Below the pieces are notes generated by a model. That model was not told the DNA's origin, ran no database searches, and saw nothing but the letters and a program-made list of their open reading frames with translations. Positions 8,822-15,413 of a DNA stretch of 53,118 bases are shown one piece after another. This DNA comes from Lachnoclostridium sp. UBA7097 (GTDB taxonomy: Bacteria; Bacillota; Clostridia; Lachnospirales; Lachnospiraceae), in contig DKYP01000067.1 of NCBI GenBank assembly GCA_002499945.1, forward strand, positions 1 to 53,118. The letters are read 5' to 3'. A program made the position numbers and the translations under genes. Every line of letters begins with the position of its first letter. The stretch's first letter is position 1.

Positions 8822-8979
8822 GAAATTGTTTTCACGTATTATGAAATCATGATACTAACCAAGTGAGGCAGGTAATACAAAAAACAAGAGTGAAACCGAA
8901 GGTTTATAAGTGAAAAAGTCCTAGAACAAGGGCAATGGAGTTCCTGGCAGGATGAATTTAGAAAGGAAGGTAATAATTT
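8822..8979 (+). promoter_or_regulatory. Long structured 5' leader of unknown class
   Basis: The predicted untranslated leader is about 158 bases. It contains small hairpins: GTAT…ATAC around 8837-8855, AAACC-GAA-GGTTT near 8893-8905, and a CCTAGAAC…GTTCCTGG pairing at about 8920-8947. The purine-rich site AGAAAGGAAGG sits just before the ATG. I could not match it to a riboswitch consensus I know, including c-di-GMP-I and c-di-GMP-II. Confidence 0.4.
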
Positions 8980-11163
8980 ATGGGAAGTAAAAGAAAAAGG
9001 ATTAATGTAGCTTTGGTACTTTGTGCAGCCATAATATTAAACTGCATGGCATGGTTTGGAAATGACACTACACCAGAGGCAGCAAAGGCAGCAGAAGTAC
9101 AGGAACTGGCATTGCCAGAAGGCGGGCTTGAACAGCTTAATGCATATGAAATAACGGAAGAAGAAGCTGCAAAAGTACCTTCTTATGACAATGGTATTTC
9201 CCTGTACGACAATAGTATTTTTAGCAGGGGTATAGGTAACTATGGTTATAGCCAGCTTGACAGTAAACAGAAGACATTTTATGACTCATTGGAAACTGCA
9301 TTAAGAAATTTTAATAATGATGATAGTGGAACTTATGCAGGAATTACTATTTCTGGTAAAACTAGCTATTCTCCATTCAGGGCTAATTTTAATAATGCTG
9401 GTATACAAAAAGAGGAGGCTTCCAAGACCTGGGTTGCATTCCTGGCAGACCATCCATGGCTGTTCTGGCTGGGAAGTTATGCATCGGGCAGTGATGGCAG
9501 TTTTATTCCGCTTGTTAAAGAGGAATATGAAAATAATGTAGCATTACAGAAAAGTTTAGATACCACCATTCAAAATGCCGCCGGGAGTTATGTTAATGCA
9601 GTTACAGGAGTAAGTGATACTTATGAAAAGGTAAGGATTATCCATGACAGGATTGTAGACCATGTAAATTATGCTTATAAGTCAGATGGAAGTACACCAG
9701 AGGATGCAAACTGGGCACATAGTGTACTTGGTGTACTGGATGGCAGCCATAATACTGTTGTGTGCGAAGGATATGCAAAGACATTTTCTTTTATCCTGAA
9801 TATACTGGGCATTCCTAATGTATATATTGTAGGGGATTCAGAAGGTGTTGGCCATGCATGGAATGCGGTTTCTTTTGATGATGGAAGTACATATTACTAT
9901 ATAGATGTGACATGGGATGACCAAGGCGGAAAAGGGAGTACAATAGAAAACACATATATCTATTTTGCAATGCCAAAAGATAAATTTGAACCAAAACATA
10001 CAGCAGATACCACCAGCGGGACTGGTTTTAACTGGCAGTACGCATTGCCAACACTTGGCAATGATATGGATAAGACATATTTTAAAAAGTATGCTGCTTA
10101 TGCAACAGACGATATGGTTTCTGATACAGCATCAGCAACAGACTTTGTAAATAAAGCAAAGGGAATGGCACCAGGTGCAAACTGTCTTATGCTGTTAGGG
10201 GATAATGCTATAAAGTCAGTAGCCAGTGCATTAAATGTAACTTCATATTCATATGTACCTGTAAAAGAATATAATATGAATTTATATACTACACCATCTG
10301 GCAAAACCCCGACCCCGGAACCAACAATGAGTGCAACTCCAACACCAACCCCTGGTACAGAACCATCTTCTGGACCAGATACATCTCCAACGCCAGTGCC
10401 AACATCTTCATCCAGCCCGGTTGTTCCATCTGGCGCACATATATTTAGTGATTATAATTATAACAAACCTGTAGCAGATAATGAAGCTGTAATATATGGA
10501 AACGGGGCTGCCAAGATAGTAGATGGCAAAAAGGTAAATAATAAGATATTTACTGCTTATACTGATATATCTGCTTCTTATAAATATACTGTTAATAGCA
10601 ATGGAGTGGTAAAGGCATCAACTGGTAAGGTCGTAGTGGGAATTACAAAATCTGCTGCAAAGCCAGAGGTAAACAATAAAAACAAGATTACAGATACATC
10701 TGCATCTAATATTGCAAGGGCAAAAATTAAAAATGGCCAGATAACGGTAACAGCACTTGGCAAGGAAAGCGGGCTTGTTTATCTGTGGGTAATAGATACT
10801 GGCAGTAAAGGTGTTTCTGCAAGTTGTCCAATTAATGTTAAAATGGCACCTAAGAAATTAAAAGTGCAGGATTCATCAGGAACAGCACTGTCAAAGCCAA
10901 AGCTGGAAAATGGGAAATCACTTAATGTACGTGTGGCAGGGGTTGTTTCAGGCACAACAGAAACAAAGGACTGTACATATACAGCAGAAGTTAATACAGC
11001 ATCACAAAGTTATATACAAGTAAGTACAAAGGGAACTTCTGGCAATGAATTTATAATTAAGGCAACTGGACTGAAAAATAATAAAAATACTAAAGCAACT
11101 GTTATATTTAAATGTAACCAGAATAACAAGAAAGTTAAATTTTCTTTGACTATTACAAAATAA
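8980..11163 (+). CDS. Secreted transglutaminase-like protein
   Basis: A 727-residue exported protein. An N-terminal signal peptide (basic start, hydrophobic 9-26, processing probably near AKAAE at about 35-39) is followed by a transglutaminase/protease-like domain at about 180-340. The catalytic triad is visible as Cys262 in VVCEGYAK, His292 in GHAWN and Asp309 in IDVTWDD. Residues 440-480 form a Pro/Thr/Ser-rich linker (repeated TPTP motifs), typical of surface proteins. The C-terminal 240 residues are Lys/Asn/Ser-rich beta-type repeats of the Ig-like kind, perhaps cell-wall-binding. No sortase signal is seen. The function could be peptide or isopeptide hydrolysis or cross-linking in the envelope; the substrate is unknown. 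It is transcribed alone, from its own promoter to a strong terminator. Confidence 0.85.
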   Translation: MGSKRKRINVALVLCAAIILNCMAWFGNDTTPEAAKAAEVQELALPEGGLEQLNAYEITEEEAAKVPSYDNGISLYDNSIFSRGIGNYGYSQLDSKQKTFYDSLETALRNFNNDDSGTYAGITISGKTSYSPFRANFNNAGIQKEEASKTWVAFLADHPWLFWLGSYASGSDGSFIPLVKEEYENNVALQKSLDTTIQNAAGSYVNAVTGVSDTYEKVRIIHDRIVDHVNYAYKSDGSTPEDANWAHSVLGVLDGSHNTVVCEGYAKTFSFILNILGIPNVYIVGDSEGVGHAWNAVSFDDGSTYYYIDVTWDDQGGKGSTIENTYIYFAMPKDKFEPKHTADTTSGTGFNWQYALPTLGNDMDKTYFKKYAAYATDDMVSDTASATDFVNKAKGMAPGANCLMLLGDNAIKSVASALNVTSYSYVPVKEYNMNLYTTPSGKTPTPEPTMSATPTPTPGTEPSSGPDTSPTPVPTSSSSPVVPSGAHIFSDYNYNKPVADNEAVIYGNGAAKIVDGKKVNNKIFTAYTDISASYKYTVNSNGVVKASTGKVVVGITKSAAKPEVNNKNKITDTSASNIARAKIKNGQITVTALGKESGLVYLWVIDTGSKGVSASCPINVKMAPKKLKVQDSSGTALSKPKLENGKSLNVRVAGVVSGTTETKDCTYTAEVNTASQSYIQVSTKGTSGNEFIIKATGLKNNKNTKATVIFKCNQNNKKVKFSLTITK

Positions 11164-11184
11164 ATAATGTGATTTAAACTTTTT

Positions 11185-11225
11185 AAATAAAGGCACTGGA
11201 GTAATTCTGGTGTCTTTATTTTTTT
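11185..11225 (+). terminator. Intrinsic terminator
   Basis: AAATAAAGGCAC at 11185-11196 pairs with GTGTCTTTATTT (one G-U pair), followed by a T run. Confidence 0.85.
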
Positions 11226-11295
11226 AAGGGTAAAGATTTAAGGAAAAACTGTAAATGTTTTTACTTTTAATGAAAACTGTACAAGGAGCAAATTA

Positions 11296-11769
11296 GCTGG
11301 CAAATGCCAAATTGCCATTGAAAACCAATGGACAGCTGTACGGGGCTTTATGCATCCATTGCTTGGCCCGTCCAAGCGCAATGTCATTTAGTTAAGGAGC
11401 ATTGCCCGAATATCGGATATTCCAGCAATTTCAAAGTGTCACTTGATAAAACAGCGAGCCACAGCGAAACGCTTTGGACATAGCGTAATTTAATTAAGAG
11501 CTTTAACTGCCAAAGAGCAGATAGCGGCAAATTCCAAATGTGCTTCCAATAGACGGCTGTACGGAACCGCTGGCGTTTAAGCCCCGTACTTTGGGGCTTT
11601 ATGCGCCATTGCGTGTGACGTTCAAGTGGGAACGTGCCCGTCTATGGAACACTTTGGAATTGCCAGCCAATAATCCTTGAACCTCTATTCCCTTAACTTA
11701 ATGACATTGCGTCCAAGCGCAAGCGTGCTTGTCCATGGTTTTCAAGGGGTACTTTGGCATTACCATCCA
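11296..11769. repeat. Large nested palindromic array
   Basis: The outer arms pair across about 470 bases: 11318-11334 with 11730-11745, and 11378-11397 with 11691-11710 (19 of 20 pairs). The left arm contains part of the shared core (CTTTATGC then CCATTGC at 11346-11362) and the right arm contains the second-hairpin half. It therefore looks like one element copy split by later material that includes the intact copy at 11526-11664, plus a more decayed end at about 11422-11440. This fills most of the 746-base gap before the exopolysaccharide operon; no gene is seen in it. Confidence 0.75.
11526..11664. repeat. Palindromic structured element, copy 2
   Basis: A 139-base imperfect palindrome with terminal arms GGCAAATTCCAAATGTG…CACTTTGGAATTGCC. 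The 72-base core at 11567-11638 has hairpin 1 with stems TGGCG/CGCCA and GCCCC/GGGGC, and hairpin 2 with ACGTTC/GAACGT. It matches copy 1 in inverted orientation. Confidence 0.85.
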
Positions 11770-11810
11770 ATTAAGTGTTGCGCTTTAGAATTTGCCATCC
11801 CATTAACAGG

Positions 11811-11839
11811 TTGACCAATCTGCCATGTAATGATAAAAT
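11811..11839 (+). promoter_or_regulatory. Predicted promoter of the Pel-like operon
   Basis: TTGACC at 11811-11816 and TAAAAT at 11834-11839 have a 17-base spacer. The predicted start near 11846 gives a leader of about 64 bases before the PqqD-like gene. It lies directly beside the nested palindromic array. Confidence 0.65.
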
Positions 11840-11909
11840 TATATAAATAATGTTTTTATAATAGCTGGCAGAATTACCAGACACGTAATATGCTGCCGGC
11901 AGGAAGTTT

Positions 11910-12194
11910 ATGGCAGATAATATGGGATACAATACAAAAAATCCTGTCCAGGGCAGATACCAGTTGCGGAAGGCTGCTGGAAGGTACTGGCTTCTTGATA
12001 TGGAACAGCCAGGCTCTCCATACAAGCCGCCTGTAGTTATTAACAAATGTGGTGCATTTATATGGCAGTGCTGTGAAAAAGGTCTTTCTGGAAAAAGCAT
12101 AGCAGGACTGCTTAGTGATGAATACGGAATACCAGAAGAAGAAGCACTACAGGATGTTTTACAATTTTTAAACCAGTTAAACATAAACAGATAA
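11910..12194 (+). CDS. PqqD family protein (RRE-like fold)
   Basis: A 94-residue stand-alone PqqD-like protein. The family pattern is visible: GRYQLR…RYWLLD, then a conserved N-x-x-GAFIWQ segment, then repeated helical I…L…EYGIPEEEALQDVLQFLNQL. PqqD proteins bind a peptide substrate and present it to a modifying enzyme; in RiPP pathways the fold is called an RRE. No radical SAM enzyme or obvious precursor peptide lies nearby. Stand-alone PqqD genes are also known beside nucleotidyltransferase-like genes in exopolysaccharide loci, and such a gene is present at 30711. AGGAAG sits 3 bases before the ATG at 11910; the second ATG at 11922 is an alternative start. It is the first gene of the operon. 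Confidence 0.8.
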   Translation: MADNMGYNTKNPVQGRYQLRKAAGRYWLLDMEQPGSPYKPPVVINKCGAFIWQCCEKGLSGKSIAGLLSDEYGIPEEEALQDVLQFLNQLNINR

Positions 12195-12235
12195 GGCAGT
12201 AATGGCAGCATCTAAAAGAGAGGCATTAGTAATAT

Positions 12236-14422
12236 ATGGATATTCTATTGATTGGCGGCATAAGCAGTTTTATGCATTTGTTAGTTGATAAGCTTGCCAA
12301 GGAAGGGCACAGGGTTTATGTGCTTACCGGGGAGAAAAAAGAGAGTTATAATTTCCAGAAAGTATTTGAAAAATACCATTTTGAATATGATAATGTCTGT
12401 ATAAGGGAGGTATTTGAAAGCGTAAGGCCTGATGTTTCTATTTTTACGGGTGCTTATGACACAAATTTTGCATGGAATGATGCGCAGAATACAGCAGTAA
12501 AGTTTTCTTCAGGGCTTATGAATATATTATTTGGTTATGCTGCGGTTAATAAAGGGCGGTTTATATACCTTTCTTCTGATGAAGTATACCAGAAGTCATA
12601 TGCATATGATATTGAAGAGGAAGAGGCATATACAGCATATACACAGAAAGGGCAGGCACTTGCCATTGGCGAGGAGATGTGCATTAATTACCAGAAGATA
12701 CTTGATGCAGATATTGTGGTGTTAAGGCTTGGGCATATGTACAGCATACCAGGTGAACCTGTGGAGATGGACAGTATATGTGCAAAGATGTGCATGGCGG
12801 CTATTGATACTGGTGAGATAGTGGTAAACGGGCAGCGGCGCAGTTCGGTAATATATGCTTCTGATGCGGTTGAGTTTATTTATAAAATGGTAAGCACAAA
12901 GAGGCATGATTATAATTTATACCAGATATCAAGTCCTGGCCCGGTACCAGAGATTTATATGGCACAGGTTATACAAAAGTCTTTGGGCGGGGAGAGCAAG
13001 GTTAAAATTGTAGAGGAAAATTCTGGCGGGGATTCTGGTGTGGTCCTTTCAAATAAGCTTTTTGATGATGAATTTGGAATACAAATCAGGCATACCCCTG
13101 TAAAGGTGCTGCCAGAACTGGCAAAATATTTAAAAAAGAATGTTGAAAAGTTCAGCAGGCTTGATGAGTCACCAAGAAGTTTTATAGAGCGTCTGAAATT
13201 AAAGACTAAGGGGCTTTTTGTTGCAGCAGTACCATTTGTAGAAAACCTTGTTTTATTTATTCCGTTTTTTATGTTAAATAACAGGGCAACGGGCAGCCAG
13301 TTTTTTTCACATATAGATTTTTACTTGTTATATGTACTTCTTTTTGCCATTGTACATGGCCAGCAGCAGGCTATATTTTCATCACTTCTTGCAGTTGCGG
13401 GATACTGTTTCAGGCAGATGTATAACCGTACAGGTTTTGATGTGCTTCTTGATTACAATACATATATATGGATAGCACAGCTTATGATACTTGGGCTTGT
13501 TGTTGGTTATATGAGGGATGAATTAAGGATGGTGAAAGAGGAAGATGAACATGAAATAAAGTATTTATCGGGACAGATTGATGATATATCGGATATTAAT
13601 GTCAGCAATGTAAGGGTAAAAGAAATACTTTCAGACCAGCTTGTAAACCAAAATGATAGTTTTGGTAAAATATATGAGATTACTTCAAGGCTTGATAAAT
13701 ATGAGCCAGAAGAAGTTATTTTCTATGCGGCAGAAGTGCTTTCAAAGCTTATGGGAAGCAAGGACGTTGCAATTTATATGGTTGCCAACAGGTCTTATGC
13801 CAGGCTTTTTTCGGCGACATCTGCCAAAGCACGGAGTCTTGGAAATTCCATAAATTACCAGAATATGGGCATAATGTATGAATGTATGTCTGAAAGAAAA
13901 GTTTATATAAACAGGGATATGGACGAGAGTTATCCCCTTATGGCAAATGCTATTTATTCAGAAGATGAGATGCAGCTTATACTTATGGTATGGGGCATAC
14001 CATGGGAGAGAATGACACTTGGACAGGCAAATCTGCTTACAATTATAGGATATCTTATCCAGAATGCAGTGGTAAGGGCAACAAGATATATGTCAGCTTT
14101 AGAAGAACAGCGTTATATACAAGGTACTAATATACTTGAAGAAGAAGCATTTACTTCACTTGTAAGGGCATACCTTAATGCTAAAGCTAAAAATCTTACT
14201 GAGTGTACACTTGTTTCAATAGAAACGGGCATAATGACAAAAACCAGGACAAGCCAGGAATTAAGCCCGCTTGTGCGCCAGACAGATTATCTTGGCGAAC
14301 TTGAAGACGGGAAAATTTATGCGCTGCTTTCTAATACAAGTACCAGTGATGCAGAATTTGTAAGGAAACGTTTTATTGAAAAAGGTTTTCCGTGCCAGAT
14401 TGAGGAGGACATTGCAGTATGA
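12236..14422 (+). CDS. pelD: PelD-like c-di-GMP receptor fused to N-terminal SDR domain
   Basis: A 728-residue fusion. Residues 1-310 form an extended SDR (epimerase/dehydratase-like) domain, seen in YLSSDEVYQ, but the Rossmann glycine motif is altered (LIGGISSFM) and the active-site YxxxK lysine is missing (YTQKG), so it is probably not a working enzyme. About four transmembrane helices follow (340-430), then a coiled linker, a GAF domain and a degenerate GGDEF domain as in PelD. The C-terminal RQTD at 681-684 corresponds to the RxxD inhibitory-type site through which PelD binds c-di-GMP to activate Pel polymer synthesis at the inner membrane. The gene overlaps pelE by 4 bases (ATGA), so translation is coupled. 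Assignment as PelD rests on domain order and on the pelE, pelF and pelG neighbours. Confidence 0.82.
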   Translation: MDILLIGGISSFMHLLVDKLAKEGHRVYVLTGEKKESYNFQKVFEKYHFEYDNVCIREVFESVRPDVSIFTGAYDTNFAWNDAQNTAVKFSSGLMNILFGYAAVNKGRFIYLSSDEVYQKSYAYDIEEEEAYTAYTQKGQALAIGEEMCINYQKILDADIVVLRLGHMYSIPGEPVEMDSICAKMCMAAIDTGEIVVNGQRRSSVIYASDAVEFIYKMVSTKRHDYNLYQISSPGPVPEIYMAQVIQKSLGGESKVKIVEENSGGDSGVVLSNKLFDDEFGIQIRHTPVKVLPELAKYLKKNVEKFSRLDESPRSFIERLKLKTKGLFVAAVPFVENLVLFIPFFMLNNRATGSQFFSHIDFYLLYVLLFAIVHGQQQAIFSSLLAVAGYCFRQMYNRTGFDVLLDYNTYIWIAQLMILGLVVGYMRDELRMVKEEDEHEIKYLSGQIDDISDINVSNVRVKEILSDQLVNQNDSFGKIYEITSRLDKYEPEEVIFYAAEVLSKLMGSKDVAIYMVANRSYARLFSATSAKARSLGNSINYQNMGIMYECMSERKVYINRDMDESYPLMANAIYSEDEMQLILMVWGIPWERMTLGQANLLTIIGYLIQNAVVRATRYMSALEEQRYIQGTNILEEEAFTSLVRAYLNAKAKNLTECTLVSIETGIMTKTRTSQELSPLVRQTDYLGELEDGKIYALLSNTSTSDAEFVRKRFIEKGFPCQIEEDIAV

Positions 14423-15363
14423 CATATATGGAACTGTCTTTTATTCTGGTTCTCTTTGTTAATACAATTGTATCACTGGTTTACCTTATATGGAATATAA
14501 CACATGTGGATAATGAAAAATGTGCGGAAGAAGGCAGGGATAACAGGACAGGATATATACTTAAGTCAGTTGTTATGTTTATATGCCCGGTTGTGGGCCC
14601 AATGTTTTTTTTTGCAGGTTATATAATATACCGTACTGTATTCAGGCAGGGTGCTGACCTTGCTGATGTAATTTTTTCAAAAGACAGGGTCAGGGTGCAT
14701 AAAAGGGCAGATGCTGAAAGGGAAGGAAACCTTGCACCTATTGAAGAAGCACTTGCCGTAAGTGATAAAGACAGTTTAAGGACGCTGGTTTTGAATGTAG
14801 TGCGTGGTGATGTAAAAAATTCGCTTGCTTCAATCGCACTTGCATTAAACAGCGGGGACACCGAAACATCCCACTATGCTGCTTCTGTTTTGAGGGATGA
14901 GTTAAATGATTTCAGGCAGAAATCACAAGAACTGTATAATGCAATAAAACAGGATGAGCAGGAGGATGGGCAATCTGTAGAATATGCATGTATACTTATT
15001 GAATATATGAACAGTGTACTTTCACAGGATGTATTCCATGATATGGAACAGCGTACATTTGTAAAAATGATGGAAGAAGCGGCAGGCTTTTTATATATAA
15101 AAGACCCTGAAAGGCTTACACCTGGATATATGGAGTGGGTATGCCTGAGGCTTTTAGGCATTAAAGGGTATAAAGATATGGAATTATGGTGTGACAGGAG
15201 CAGGCAGCTCTATCCAAATGAGCTGTCAACATATACATGCCAGTTGAAACTTTATTTTACAATAGGAGATAAAGCTAAATTCTTTGATGTGTTAAACAGG
15301 CTCAGGCAGTCGGATATAGTAATTGATAAAGAAACACTGGAACTTATAAGGATATTCAGCTGA
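14419..15363 (+). CDS. pelE: PelE-like membrane-anchored TPR protein
   Basis: A 314-residue protein with two N-terminal transmembrane helices (about 5-24 and 48-70) and a long cytoplasmic alpha-helical region of TPR type (for example LASIALALNSGDTETSHYAASVL and the C-terminal QLYPNELSTYTCQLKLYF). This matches the architecture of PelE, the scaffold between PelD and the glycosyltransferase PelF. Primary sequence is poorly conserved in PelE, so position and architecture are the main evidence. The start overlaps the pelD stop codon. Confidence 0.75.
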   Translation: MTYMELSFILVLFVNTIVSLVYLIWNITHVDNEKCAEEGRDNRTGYILKSVVMFICPVVGPMFFFAGYIIYRTVFRQGADLADVIFSKDRVRVHKRADAEREGNLAPIEEALAVSDKDSLRTLVLNVVRGDVKNSLASIALALNSGDTETSHYAASVLRDELNDFRQKSQELYNAIKQDEQEDGQSVEYACILIEYMNSVLSQDVFHDMEQRTFVKMMEEAAGFLYIKDPERLTPGYMEWVCLRLLGIKGYKDMELWCDRSRQLYPNELSTYTCQLKLYFTIGDKAKFFDVLNRLRQSDIVIDKETLELIRIFS

Positions 15364-15413
15364 TATACCAGGTTATTTAACAGGGATGATATTTAAAAGG
15401 AGGTGCAGGAAAG

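Noticed and set aside
8822..8979. c-di-GMP (GEMM) riboswitch in the leader
   Set aside because: The conserved GGCAAACC and GACGCAAAGC blocks of class I are absent, and the class II pattern is not seen either.
11296..11769. CRISPR array or integron attC cluster
   Set aside because: Repeats are inverted and nested rather than directly repeated with uniform spacers, and no cas or integrase gene is present.
11771..12211. Minus-strand frame of 146 codons covering the PqqD gene and upstream DNA
   Set aside because: It runs over the predicted promoter and the PqqD gene; the protein has no recognisable pattern and no ribosome site.
12236..13165. Functional nucleotide-sugar epimerase gene
   Set aside because: The Rossmann glycine motif and the catalytic lysine are not conserved, and the frame continues without a break into PelD.
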